A DNA stretch of 64,000 nucleotides from Pedobacter sp. KBS0701 (GTDB lineage Bacteria; Bacteroidota; Bacteroidia; Sphingobacteriales; Sphingobacteriaceae). A model generated the notes under the pieces. The model did not search any database. It was not told where the DNA came from and saw only the letters and a program-made list of their open reading frames with translations. Each line of letters starts with the position of its first letter. Position 1 is the stretch's first letter. Location: NCBI RefSeq assembly GCF_005938645.2, contig NZ_CP042171.1, forward strand, positions 4,960,001 through 5,024,000, read 5' to 3'. Below are positions 35,950 to 44,830 of the stretch, one piece after another. Both the position numbers and the translations under genes were made by a program.

Positions 35950-37110
35950 ATGCTAATTATCAGAAATCTTGCAGCACAGTTAAAGCATAAGCTTAAAAAG
36001 TCTCCTGCAATCGCAATTCTCGGGCCACGGCAGGTTGGAAAAACTACTTTAGCAAAGAGTTTAAGCAGCGATTACATGTACCTTGATATGGAAAATCCCA
36101 GGGATGTGGCTAAGCTACAGGATGCCTATACTTTTTTAGAAAGCTTGCAAGATTATACCGTAATTATTGATGAGGTTCAATTATTACCGGATTTGTTTTC
36201 TCTATTACGCCCTTTAATTGATGCAAAAAGAACTCCTGGAAGATTTATATTGCTTGGATCTGCTTCTCCTGAATTGGTTAAGGGAGTTTCTGAAACATTA
36301 GCCGGAAGAATTTCTTACAATGAACTATATCCCATAGGGTTAACGGAACTGCCGGAGGAATTAAACTTCGAGCAGCATTGGTTCCGTGGTGGGTTTCCAG
36401 AATCTATATTGGCAGAAACCGATTTGTTGAGCAAAGAATGGATTGATGATTTTATTGTAAGTTATGTAGAAAGAGATTTGGCAAAAATGTTTAACGTAGA
36501 CTTAGCGCCAACTTTGCTAAGAAACTTTTGGAGTATGCTTGCTCATTTGAATGGAAATTTATTTAATGGAGAGTCTTTCGCGAGATCGTTAGGCGTAAGC
36601 GCACCTACTGTTAATAAGTATTTAGATTTTTTAGAGGGAGGATTTTTGATCAGACGTTTGCAGCCATGGTTTGTTAATGCAAAAAAGCGTTTGATTAAGT
36701 CGCCTAAGACCTATATAAGGGATACGGGGATTCTTCATCGTTTATTAAATATTCCAGGTTATAACGATCTTTTTGGTCACCCGGCTATAGGTGCATCCTG
36801 GGAGGGCTATGTAATTGAGCAGATTTATCAGATGAAGGCTAAGCAGACTGACCTTTTTTTTTACAGGACGCAAACCGAAGCAGAATGTGATTTAATCCTG
36901 GTTCAAGGCATTACACCAATAGCATGTATTGAAATTAAACTGTCAAATGCTCCAACAGTATCAAAAGGGTTTGTTAGCTGCATAAAGGATCTGGAACCGA
37001 AGTATAAATATATCATTACGCCAAAAAGTGAAACTTACCGGATATCAAATGATATAACAGTAATCAACCTGAAAAATTTCTTAGTGAATGTTTTACCTCA
37101 AATACAATAA
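35950..37110 (+). CDS. AAA family ATPase with C-terminal DUF4143 domain
   Basis: A 386-residue protein of the large AAA_14/DUF4143 family. Walker A is AILGPRQVGKTTLAKSL (about 25-40), Walker B is YTVIIDEVQLLPDLF, sensor I is RFILLGSASPELV, and a winged helix follows with FARSLGVSAPTVNKYLDFLEGGFLIRRLQPW. The DUF4143 part has the nuclease-like FFYRTQTEAECDLIL and CIEIKLSN (PD-(D/E)xK pattern). Despite being widespread, this family has no settled function; it is often in genomic islands. Here it is one gene with its own palindromic promoter and its own terminator, flanked by housekeeping genes, which suggests a transferred cassette. Confidence 0.9.
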   Translation: MLIIRNLAAQLKHKLKKSPAIAILGPRQVGKTTLAKSLSSDYMYLDMENPRDVAKLQDAYTFLESLQDYTVIIDEVQLLPDLFSLLRPLIDAKRTPGRFILLGSASPELVKGVSETLAGRISYNELYPIGLTELPEELNFEQHWFRGGFPESILAETDLLSKEWIDDFIVSYVERDLAKMFNVDLAPTLLRNFWSMLAHLNGNLFNGESFARSLGVSAPTVNKYLDFLEGGFLIRRLQPWFVNAKKRLIKSPKTYIRDTGILHRLLNIPGYNDLFGHPAIGASWEGYVIEQIYQMKAKQTDLFFYRTQTEAECDLILVQGITPIACIEIKLSNAPTVSKGFVSCIKDLEPKYKYIITPKSETYRISNDITVINLKNFLVNVLPQIQ

Positions 37111-37142
37111 AGATCCCCGTTGAATTTCAACGGGGATCTTTA
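37109..37142. terminator. Near-perfect hairpin ending the AAA ATPase gene
   Basis: The arms aaagatccccgttgaa and ttcaacggggatcttt pair perfectly around one central T, starting within the stop codon of the ATPase gene. The T-run is short (ctttatg), but the stem is very strong. It may also stop the convergent M1 peptidase transcript. Confidence 0.75.
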
Positions 37143-37217
37143 TGAAATCCTGTCATGTAGAAGCTTTAAGATTCCCAATCCAGTTGGGAATGAAGATCCG
37201 CGATAATAATGATACTA

Positions 37218-39590
37218 TTATTTCCCTGCAGCTGCCTGCATTGGATTTTTACCAACCGACTGGCCCCTTACAGTAGTACTTGCCTTCATTTTGTAAGCCT
37301 TAAACTTGCTTTCTTTTCCTTTGCCTCCCCATACGTTATTTGAGGTATCAATATCAGCAGTTTCGAGCAAAGGATCTATTAAAATAGAAGCCACTTCTTT
37401 ATCTTTTACATAAAATTTAGCGGTTTTCAATTCATTATGTCTCCATATTTGTGCCGGAATACGGTCAAGTTCTTTTGTACCATCCTTATAGGTAAATTCT
37501 ACAATGATTGGCATCACCAAACCTCCCTTATTGCTAAAACTTAATTCGTATAAGAACTTATTATCGTACTTTCCTTTTTCTGCTTCCGGAACAACATCTG
37601 CAGAAAACGGAAGATTTGTTTTGGTAGATATTGTAGTATCTACAGTCACCATTCCTCTATCGTATTTATAATAAAAATCCTGTGCTGCAGTATTTTTATC
37701 TACATAAAAGCTAATTTTCTTGTCTTCACGGTTTCTGATTTTTGAAATATCCTCAAAAGCATTTACCATCGGTTTATCAATTTTCATCATTCTCGATCTT
37801 GCCGCCGGAAGCTCTTTAGGGAAGTCTGCTTTAGCAAATTTCACACTATCTAAGGAAATGTCGCAAGGCTCGGTTCCATAAAACCAACCTCGCCAAAACC
37901 AATCTAAATCTTCGCCACTGGCATCTTCCATAGTACGGAAAAGATCTGCCGGCTGAGGATGTTTGAAAGCCCATCTTCTAGCATATTCTTTAAATGCGTA
38001 ATCGAATAGTTCTCTGCCCATAATGGTTTCGCGAAGTATATTCAGACCTGTAGCTGGTTTTGAATAAGCATTTGGGCCAAAACGAGCAATGTTCTCCGAG
38101 TTGGTCATAATGGGTTCTAACTCATCTTTAGGCAGTTTCATATAATCAACAATGGTGTAGGCAGGTCCTTTTTTACTTGGGAATTTGTTATCCCAAAGCT
38201 CTTCGGTTAAATATTCAACAAAGGAGTTCAAACCTTCGTCCATCCAGGTCCATTGACGTTCGTCGCTGTTTACAATCATCGGAAAAAAGTTGTGCCCAAC
38301 CTCATGGATAATTACACCAAGCATTCCGTTTTTGGTGCTTTCGCTATAAGTTCCATCTGTATCCGTACGGCCATAGTTAAAACAAATCATCGGATATTCC
38401 ATCCCATTGGCTGCTTCAATACTTTGTGCAACCGGGTAAGGGTAAGGAATGGTAAAATCTGAATAGGTTTTTATCGTATGCGCTACTGCACGTGTAGAAA
38501 ATTTACTGTACAGGTTGTAAGCTTCTTTTCCATAAAAACTCATACACATTACGGTATTGTTGTTGGCCTGAATTTTTTGTGGCATAGCATCCCAGATAAA
38601 TTTACGGGAAGAAGTCCATGCAAAATCGCGAACATTACTGGCGTTGAAAACCCAGGTTTTTTTAGCGGTTGATTTTTTGGTTTCTGCTATTTTAGCTTCA
38701 GCCAAAGTTTGAATCTCGACAGGTGCAGTTGCGGTTTTTGCAGCATTGTACCTGCTCAACTGCGTAGGACTTAAAACTGCGCTGTAGTTGATACATTCGC
38801 CAGTTGAGCCAACAAGGTGATCAGCAGGAACGGTCATCTGGACTTTAAAATCGCCAAAAGTTAAAGCAAACTCACCTCTTCCTGTAAACTGATGGTTCTG
38901 CCAGCCTTGAAAATCGCTGTACACACACAAACGTGGGTACCATTGTGTCATGGTAAACAGGTAATTGCCATCTGCCGGGAAGAACTCATAACCACCACGG
39001 CCACCAACGCTCATCCTGTCGGTAATTTTGTAGTTCCAGTCTATATTAAAGATAAATTTCTGTCCGGTTCTTAAAGCTACCGGTAAATCAACCCTCATCA
39101 TGGTTTTATTAACCGTATATTTCAGGTTTTTACCAGTAGCATCTGTTAGTTTGGTGATATTGATCCCATTGCCATTGTTTGCTTTCGAGCTCAGCTCATC
39201 TAAAGACTGGATACTTCCTGCGGTTGGCATTCTGGTTGCATCCTGATAGTTTGCGTTCTTATCGGTGCTATGCTCATTTTCATCAAGCTGTAACCAGATA
39301 TAGGTTAAAGGGTCAGGAGAATTATTGGTATAGCTTACGGTTTCAGATCCCGTAAGTAACAGATTTTTTTCATCCAGCTCACATTTGATATTGTAATCGG
39401 CACGTTGCTGCCAATATTTAACCCCAGGCGCCCCGCTGGCTGTACGTTGTTCGTTTGGTGTTGGTAAAATGGTACCCAACTGCTCAAATTTATTCCCATG
39501 GTTGCTCCCGGGGTTATTCTGAATATTTTGAGCCATAGCAAAACTTCCAGAAAGGAATAGCAGGCCGGTTAAAGTAAATAGTTTATTCAT
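37218..39590 (-). CDS. M1 family metallopeptidase
   Basis: A 790-residue exported peptidase with signal peptide MNKLFTLTGLLFLSGSFAMAQ and an N-terminal beta-sandwich of the aminopeptidase N type. The zinc site is H429-E430-x-x-H433 (HEVGHNFFP) with Glu452 in WMDEGLNSFVEYL, exactly the HExxH-x18-E of M1. The substrate-binding GxMEN motif reads GMEYPMI, a divergent form that suggests no classic N-terminal Glu contact. It faces the HupE/UreJ gene 11 nt upstream and is probably co-transcribed with it. It likely degrades peptides in the periplasm or outside the cell. Confidence 0.9.
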   Translation of the reverse strand: MNKLFTLTGLLFLSGSFAMAQNIQNNPGSNHGNKFEQLGTILPTPNEQRTASGAPGVKYWQQRADYNIKCELDEKNLLLTGSETVSYTNNSPDPLTYIWLQLDENEHSTDKNANYQDATRMPTAGSIQSLDELSSKANNGNGINITKLTDATGKNLKYTVNKTMMRVDLPVALRTGQKFIFNIDWNYKITDRMSVGGRGGYEFFPADGNYLFTMTQWYPRLCVYSDFQGWQNHQFTGRGEFALTFGDFKVQMTVPADHLVGSTGECINYSAVLSPTQLSRYNAAKTATAPVEIQTLAEAKIAETKKSTAKKTWVFNASNVRDFAWTSSRKFIWDAMPQKIQANNNTVMCMSFYGKEAYNLYSKFSTRAVAHTIKTYSDFTIPYPYPVAQSIEAANGMEYPMICFNYGRTDTDGTYSESTKNGMLGVIIHEVGHNFFPMIVNSDERQWTWMDEGLNSFVEYLTEELWDNKFPSKKGPAYTIVDYMKLPKDELEPIMTNSENIARFGPNAYSKPATGLNILRETIMGRELFDYAFKEYARRWAFKHPQPADLFRTMEDASGEDLDWFWRGWFYGTEPCDISLDSVKFAKADFPKELPAARSRMMKIDKPMVNAFEDISKIRNREDKKISFYVDKNTAAQDFYYKYDRGMVTVDTTISTKTNLPFSADVVPEAEKGKYDNKFLYELSFSNKGGLVMPIIVEFTYKDGTKELDRIPAQIWRHNELKTAKFYVKDKEVASILIDPLLETADIDTSNNVWGGKGKESKFKAYKMKASTTVRGQSVGKNPMQAAAGK

Positions 39591-39601
39591 TATACGGTTT
39601 A

Positions 39602-40189
39602 TTAAAAAGGAATTCGTTCTAAAGCCATTTTTAAAGCCAGGCTAAATACGGCTGCTGATATAAATAAAACCCAACTTATACGTTTTATGCGGGTGTAATT
39701 GAAAATAAAAAAAGTAATCAATAAAATGATAATCACCATAAAAATCTGCCCTGCCTCAAGTCCTACATTAAAGCCGAATAATCCCCAGCCAATGTTCTGG
39801 TCTTTTGCCAGCATGATCCTGATGGAATTGGCGAAACCCATGCCATGGATCAATCCAAAACCCAATGCCAAAAAGTAATTGATCTTGATAGATTTTAAGG
39901 AGAAATTCTTTCTGAACAAATTACTTATTGCTGTAATGACAATGGTACATGGGATTAAAAATTCTACCCACTTACTATCAAACCTGATCATATCCAATAC
40001 GCTTAAAAGTAAGGTAAATGAATGGCCGATAGTAAAGGCTGTAACCAATATAAGCACCTGCTTTAAATTAACATAACTGTAAATAGCTACCAGGGCCAAA
40101 ATAAACAGCTGGTGATCTAAAGCGTCGGCACTGATAATATGCTCCCAACCCAGTTTAAAATAAAATATAAAATCTTGCAACGGCATCAA
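39602..40189 (-). CDS. HupE/UreJ family membrane protein
   Basis: A 195-residue protein with about six membrane segments. The family motifs are DALDHQLFILAL near the start, FTIGHSFTLLL and LGFGLIHGMGFANSI; the paired His residues in membrane context are typical of HupE/UreJ, proposed nickel or cobalt carriers. It lies directly upstream of the M1 peptidase and diverges from the DUF6702 gene, a combination seen in other Bacteroidota. Metal transport is possible but unproven here; no urease or hydrogenase genes are visible in the window. Confidence 0.88.
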   Translation of the reverse strand: MMPLQDFIFYFKLGWEHIISADALDHQLFILALVAIYSYVNLKQVLILVTAFTIGHSFTLLLSVLDMIRFDSKWVEFLIPCTIVITAISNLFRKNFSLKSIKINYFLALGFGLIHGMGFANSIRIMLAKDQNIGWGLFGFNVGLEAGQIFMVIIILLITFFIFNYTRIKRISWVLFISAAVFSLALKMALERIPF

Positions 40190-40378
40190 ACAATAAGCTA
40201 ACTATTGGATTTAAAATAGTTTATAAAGCTTAAAATTATGTTTTTAATTACAAAAAGCCCAAATATCCTTAAAACAAAAGCATAAATACCAAATTTGTTA
40301 CTAATTTTTACGTTATTTAAGGCAATTGCCAGGTTTAGCCTTTAAATCTTAACTTTGCTGGTTATAACACCTTAATTG

Positions 40379-40885
40379 ATGCATAGATTAAAATATATCC
40401 TTTTGTTATTATGCTGTGCCTGCTGTTCGGTTAAAGCAGGAATAAAACATCCTTTACATGTAAGCACAACTGAAGTAAACTTTAATGCAAAGGATAAAAC
40501 TTTAGAAATAAGCTGCAAAATCTTTTCAGACGATTTCGAGTCAATTTTAGCCAAATTATACAAACAGAAAACCGATCTGAGCAATCCGAATATGAAAGGT
40601 ACGATGGATGAGTTGGTGAAAAAATACCTGCTTTCTCATTTACAGCTAAAAGCCAATGGCAAAGCTGTTTCCATGAACTATATTGGATTTGAAATCGATC
40701 ATGAGGCTACTAATATTTACCTGGAAGTTGAAAAAGTTGCAGCCATAAAATCTGTTGAAGTTAACGACACGATTTTATACGATATGTTTGATGATCAGAT
40801 GAGTATAGTACATGTAGTGAAAGGTGCCAATCGTAAAAGTACTAAGATCCTTTATCCTGAGAAGAAATTCACGGCAAACTTTTAA
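40379..40885 (+). CDS. DUF6702 family exported protein
   Basis: A 168-residue protein with a signal peptide ending at CCSVKAG. The mature start IKHPLHVSTTEVNFNAKDKTLEISCKIFSDDFE is characteristic of DUF6702. The likely role is a periplasmic or surface partner of the divergent HupE/UreJ membrane protein, since the two genes are often neighbours. I used the ATG at 40379; the frame also has a TTG 3 nt upstream. A TAACTTTG box lies at 40350-40357. Confidence 0.8.
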   Translation: MHRLKYILLLLCCACCSVKAGIKHPLHVSTTEVNFNAKDKTLEISCKIFSDDFESILAKLYKQKTDLSNPNMKGTMDELVKKYLLSHLQLKANGKAVSMNYIGFEIDHEATNIYLEVEKVAAIKSVEVNDTILYDMFDDQMSIVHVVKGANRKSTKILYPEKKFTANF

Positions 40886-41020
40886 TTGTAATTTTTGTAT
40901 TAGATAACGATTCAATGTTAAATTACCGTTAATTTTAATGGTCAATATTAGTTAGGTTAATATAGGCTGAGAAATATTTCTTGTAATCTTTTTTTAAATA
41001 CAGCGTTGTTAAAAATAGTT

Positions 41021-42289
41021 ATGCATCTAATCATCTTCTCCAACATATTAACGCCTCGGATTAAATATATCTTCAATTTCATTTTTAAAGATATCCTTAA
41101 AGCAGAAGTAGAATTTACAGGCAATAGCGCGTATTTTTTGCAGAGCGAACACATCAAAATCAGCTATGGAGATGAATCCTTAGGCGAAGAACTTTTCTTT
41201 AAAAGCACACCTTTGCTTTTCTCTAATAAATTAGAAGAAATTAAACCTAAAACCATTTCATTTGGAGAATATCAGGTGCCTTTTCCGGTAGAGCAATCGA
41301 CCTTACCATTCGATGTTTTTGCTGCATCCTTTTTTATGGTCAGCAGGTATGAAGAATACCTTCATCAGCTAAATACGGAAGAAGAGTTTAAGCCCTCAAA
41401 AAGTTATCAGCATAAGTGGAGGATTCTGGACAGGCCTATTATTGATGAGTGGGCATTAATCATTAAAAGTATCATCAGGAAAAAGCATCCAACCTTTAAG
41501 TTTCAGGAAAAGAAATTTCAGCACCAGTCCACCATCCATTTTAGTATGTTAACCCATTTGCCTGAGGGTTTTTTAAACAGGACTAAATTTATTTTCAGCG
41601 CTGTATTTAAGAAAGAAAATAATTACCTGAGTTCAAAATTCGATCGGCTCACCGGAGTTGGAATCAATAATGAGCAGGTGCTGGAAGAAGTAAATAAAAT
41701 CGTGGCTTCTAAAAAAAATAAAGTCCTTTATTTTGTCGATTTTCCTGAATTGCCGATTGATTATATTAAAATTAATGGCATTTCTAAGCATTTAGAGGAA
41801 CAATCTGTCGGCTTATTGAGGCCCTGCGCAAACAATAAGCAAAAGATGACTGAAATTAAAGAAGGACTGGTCAAACTCAAGAAAATCCAGCCTGTTGCCA
41901 TTCCTTTAACCAGTCAGCAATTGGAAGTATTAAAGTTTCCAATTTGTTATTTAAACATTCTTAATTCTGGCATTACCTCAGATTATTCTATGGGTTATGG
42001 CAATGTACCAGGATTTAGGGCAGGAACGTGCACTCCATTTAACTGGTATGATCTCCAGCTCGAAAAAGTAACACCTTTGGCCGTTCATTCCTATTGCTTG
42101 ACGGATCATGACCTTCAATTTTTACCGCGCGAAGCAGCGACAGAAAAAATACATCAATATATTGATGCGGTTAAGGTTGTAAATGGAACATTTTACAGCA
42201 GTTGGAGTTTAAAAAATTTATCAGATCATCCTAAATATAAAAAATTGAGGTTACTATTTATCGAAACGCTTAACTACGCAGGGAATTGA
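41021..42289 (+). CDS. Degenerate polysaccharide deacetylase-like protein (DUF7033 N-terminal)
   Basis: A 422-residue protein of the family annotated as polysaccharide deacetylase with an N-terminal DUF7033 domain, recognised by ISYGDESLGEELFFKSTPLLF, FDVFAASFFMVSRYEEYL and DRPIIDEWALIIKSII. In the deacetylase half, the place where active NodB-type enzymes have a TFDIDY-type metal motif reads TIHFSMLTHLPEG, without the Asp pair. Late motifs such as GYGNVPGFRAGTCTPFNWYDL are kept. It is probably a non-catalytic or altered-activity paralogue. I took the ATG at 41021; the longer frame starts with TTG. Confidence 0.75.
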   Translation: MHLIIFSNILTPRIKYIFNFIFKDILKAEVEFTGNSAYFLQSEHIKISYGDESLGEELFFKSTPLLFSNKLEEIKPKTISFGEYQVPFPVEQSTLPFDVFAASFFMVSRYEEYLHQLNTEEEFKPSKSYQHKWRILDRPIIDEWALIIKSIIRKKHPTFKFQEKKFQHQSTIHFSMLTHLPEGFLNRTKFIFSAVFKKENNYLSSKFDRLTGVGINNEQVLEEVNKIVASKKNKVLYFVDFPELPIDYIKINGISKHLEEQSVGLLRPCANNKQKMTEIKEGLVKLKKIQPVAIPLTSQQLEVLKFPICYLNILNSGITSDYSMGYGNVPGFRAGTCTPFNWYDLQLEKVTPLAVHSYCLTDHDLQFLPREAATEKIHQYIDAVKVVNGTFYSSWSLKNLSDHPKYKKLRLLFIETLNYAGN

Positions 42290-42554
42290 TTCTCCAATCA
42301 ACTCTTTAAACTGACCATATAAAGTCACATGAGAAAATATAAATCTTCATGCCCTTATATTTTCTAGATGGTTAATCATTGAGGATGCTATTGATCTTAC
42401 AATTGGTAATCTACCTTGAAACCGGACTATTTTTTAAATTATCTGTTTTAGAATTACTAATTTTAACCATTAAACGCAATTGGCAAAGTAAAATAATATA
42501 ATATAATCTTAACGTCCTAATTAGTGCTTGATTTTATAAACCCGAAAACACAAC
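42290..42554. other. Intergenic region before upp
   Basis: About 265 bp, AT-rich. I see no gene, hairpin terminator or clear riboswitch. Confidence 0.4.
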
Positions 42555-43202
42555 ATGATGATTTTTGATGTTAGCAAGACAAAATCTATCGCCAATACTT
42601 TTATTGCCGAACTCCGGGACGAACATATCCAGAAAGACTCGATGCGTTTCCGCAAAAACCTCGAAAGACTTGGTGAGTTCTTTGCTTACGAGATCAGCAG
42701 ATCATTGACATACACTCACCAGGAAATCGTAACGCCTTTAGGTGTATCATCTTGTGAAGTTTTAAGCCAACAGCCTGTTTTAGCTACCATACTCCGGGCG
42801 GGGTTACCACTTCAACAGGGCCTGCTCAACATCTTCGACAAAGCCGAATGCTGCTTTATTTCTGCTTATCGCAAAGTAGATAAGGGCGGCGATTTTGTAA
42901 TTCAAATGGATTACATTTCTACTCCGGATTTAGAAGGAAAAGTTTTGATTATGGCCGATCCGATGCTGGCCACCGGACAAAGCATGGTGATGTGCTGTAA
43001 AGAGCTGATTAACCGCTACAAAATTGCCGAGCTTCATATCGTTGCTGCAATAGCGAGTGCTGAAGGCGTTGCCCACGTACGCGCCAATCTGCCTAAAGCA
43101 AAACTCTGGCTCGGGGCAATAGATCAGGAAATGACCAGTAAATCTTACATCGTACCGGGTCTTGGCGATGCCGGGGATTTAGCTTATGGAGAGAAGATTT
43201 AG
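42555..43202 (+). CDS. upp: Uracil phosphoribosyltransferase
   Basis: A 215-residue PRPP-dependent salvage enzyme that turns uracil into UMP. It shows RFRKNLERLGEFFAYEISRSL at the N-terminus, ILRAGLPLQQGLLNIF, the PRPP-binding ADPMLATGQSMVMCCKEL and the uracil-binding C-terminus YIVPGLGDAGDLAYGE. Length and motifs are standard. Two ATG codons begin the frame. Lone gene. Confidence 0.94.
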   Translation: MMIFDVSKTKSIANTFIAELRDEHIQKDSMRFRKNLERLGEFFAYEISRSLTYTHQEIVTPLGVSSCEVLSQQPVLATILRAGLPLQQGLLNIFDKAECCFISAYRKVDKGGDFVIQMDYISTPDLEGKVLIMADPMLATGQSMVMCCKELINRYKIAELHIVAAIASAEGVAHVRANLPKAKLWLGAIDQEMTSKSYIVPGLGDAGDLAYGEKI

Positions 43203-43240
43203 GTTGAGGTTTATATATTTGAAGAAGACTAAATTTATAT

Positions 43241-43687
43241 ATGTTCTTAAATCAATATGAATATTTTGCTGAAAAAAATTTCCTAACTTATCAATTTACG
43301 AGTGAGGGTGTAAATGGTTCGATTCAAAAAATTGTCCAATACTCAAAGTTAAATATTCCAGGAATAGGTACTGTTTACAATCTGGGGTTTGGCGATCTTA
43401 TGGAGGATGGTAATATAAGCGATATTACAAACAGCAATAATGGAGACATGGAGAAAGTGCTGTATACCGTTGCTAATACTGTTTATGATTTTTTGGACCA
43501 TTACCCTGATGAGTTGATTTTTGCACACGGGAGTACACCCATAAGAACAAGATTATATCAGCGAAAACTAATGCAAATGCTACAAATAATTAGCACAGAA
43601 TTTGATGTATATGGTTTAGGAGACGAAGGATGGGAAGAGTTTACAGGAGAGGAAGCATATACAGCTTTCTTGATAAAGAAAAAATAA
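43241..43687 (+). CDS. DUF6934 family protein
   Basis: A 148-residue protein that fits DUF6934, a Bacteroidota family of unknown function: YEYFAEKNFLTYQFTSEG, GTVYNLGFGDLMEDG, DFLDHYPDELIFAHGSTPIRTRLYQRKLMQ and the tail LGDEGWEEF. The conserved RTRLYQ segment could bind nucleic acid or be catalytic. A 54-residue gene follows after 39 nt with a strong ribosome-binding site, then a terminator, so they form a compact two-gene unit. A TATATTTG box lies 20 nt upstream (43214-43221). The pairing with a small charged protein recalls toxin-antitoxin modules; that is inference. Confidence 0.75.
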   Translation: MFLNQYEYFAEKNFLTYQFTSEGVNGSIQKIVQYSKLNIPGIGTVYNLGFGDLMEDGNISDITNSNNGDMEKVLYTVANTVYDFLDHYPDELIFAHGSTPIRTRLYQRKLMQMLQIISTEFDVYGLGDEGWEEFTGEEAYTAFLIKKK

Positions 43688-43726
43688 ACTGTTATATTTG
43701 ATAACAACAAGGGAAGGAGAGACAAT

Positions 43727-43891
43727 ATGCCTACTACAATCAAAAAGGAACATCAAAACATAGATCATGGCAATGCTATTATCAGTACGCATGTGAAAGG
43801 ATATGAGAATGATCAATACTTTATTAAAAAGACTGAAGAAGCGCTGGAAATACTAAAGAAATTTGGGCTACCCAAACCAAAGAAAAAATAA
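43727..43891 (+). CDS. Small 54-residue protein paired with DUF6934
   Basis: ATG at 43727 opens a 54-codon frame ending in TAA at 43891. An unusually good ribosome-binding site (gggaaggagag) sits 7-8 nt before it, rare in this AT-rich phylum and strong support for a real gene. The protein is Lys-rich, starting MPTTIKKEHQNID, with a predicted helix FIKKTEEALEILKKFGLP and a basic end PKPKKK. It resembles small antitoxin or DNA-binding partner proteins in size and charge, but I do not recognise a family. It is followed at once by a terminator, so it closes the two-gene unit with DUF6934. Confidence 0.75.
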   Translation: MPTTIKKEHQNIDHGNAIISTHVKGYENDQYFIKKTEEALEILKKFGLPKPKKK

Positions 43892-43895
43892 TTAC

Positions 43896-43923
43896 AATGC
43901 CTGGCTTTCAGGCATTTTTTTTT
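43896..43923 (+). terminator. Intrinsic terminator of the DUF6934 unit
   Basis: Arms aatgcctg and caggcatt (43896-43903, 43909-43916) with a 5-nt loop, followed by nine T in total from 43915. It lies 4 nt after the stop codon of the 54-residue gene. Confidence 0.88.
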
Positions 43924-44016
43924 GACCGATTAAATTTGGTTCTATTAGGAACCTAAATACTGAGATTTAATTATCAATTTATAGGAGAAGAAACTAAAAG
44001 CAAAGGTGGCTGATTA

Positions 44017-44048
44017 TTTATAAATCAAAGATCATTAAGTTACCTTTG
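44017..44048 (+). promoter_or_regulatory. Putative promoter of the YjjG gene
   Basis: TTTA (44017-44020), 20 nt spacer, TACCTTTG (44041-44048), an exact TAnnTTTG. The start codon follows 16 nt later. Confidence 0.5.
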
Positions 44049-44063
44049 TGAAAAACATCACGA

Positions 44064-44753
44064 ATGAAAAAACATATCTTCTTCGACCTTGACCATACCA
44101 TCTGGGATTTTGACCGCAATGCCGAAGAAACATTAAACGAGCTTTATCATACTTATAAACTGGATGAACTCGGCCTTAAATCCTGCGCCGATTTTATCAG
44201 CACTTACACCGAAAATAACCATCAGTTATGGGCCGATTATCACCTGGGCAAAATCACAAAAGATTTTTTAAGATCGGAGCGTTTTAGCAAAACGTTTATT
44301 CAGTTGGGAATTCATCCTGATGCCGTTCCACCTCAGTTTGAAGACGACTATGTAAATATTTCACCAACTAAAACAAATTTGTTCGAAGGGGCTGAAAACG
44401 TTTTGGGCTATCTTCAACAAAAGTATACTCTGCATATCATTTCTAATGGGTTTAAGGAAACAACCTTAACCAAAATGAATCTTTCGAATCTTAATCCATA
44501 TTTCGAAAATGTAATCATTTCGGAAGATGTAGGGGTAAATAAACCAAATCCGGTCATTTTTGAATATGCACTCGATAAAGCAAAGGCTTTAAAGGCAGAA
44601 AGCATTATGATTGGCGACAGTTTAGAAGCCGATATTTATGGTGCTTTAGGTTTTGGTATAGAGGCCATCTTTTTTAATCCTTTGCAAAAAGAAAAACCCG
44701 AAGATGTAAAACAGGAAATCTTTCATTTGGAAGAATTGTTAAAACTTTTTTAA
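44064..44753 (+). CDS. yjjG: YjjG family noncanonical pyrimidine nucleotidase
   Basis: A 229-residue HAD-family phosphatase. Motif I is FFDLDHTIWDFDRNAEETL, motif II is HIISNGFKE, motif III is the Lys in VGVNKPNPVIFEYAL, and motif IV is SIMIGDSLEADIYGA. The extra tryptophan and DRNAEETL cap features match YjjG (TIGR02254), which removes phosphate from noncanonical pyrimidine nucleotides to keep them out of DNA. Lone gene with its own promoter. Confidence 0.9.
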   Translation: MKKHIFFDLDHTIWDFDRNAEETLNELYHTYKLDELGLKSCADFISTYTENNHQLWADYHLGKITKDFLRSERFSKTFIQLGIHPDAVPPQFEDDYVNISPTKTNLFEGAENVLGYLQQKYTLHIISNGFKETTLTKMNLSNLNPYFENVIISEDVGVNKPNPVIFEYALDKAKALKAESIMIGDSLEADIYGALGFGIEAIFFNPLQKEKPEDVKQEIFHLEELLKLF

Positions 44754-44830
44754 CCCTACTCCTTTTTTGTTTGGTTTTGGCATTTGTTTGGCATTAATTC
44801 AAAACACACACAAATGAAACCTTAATTAAA

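Noticed and set aside
37168..37196. Hairpin attcccaa / ttgggaat near the M1 peptidase end as a terminator
   Set aside because: No T-run follows on either strand; the sequence resembles a dispersed repeat, and the adjacent hairpin at 37109-37142 is a better terminator.
41006..41020. TTG start for the deacetylase-like gene
   Set aside because: The ATG at 41021 opens a proper N-terminus; the extra residues are not expected in the family.
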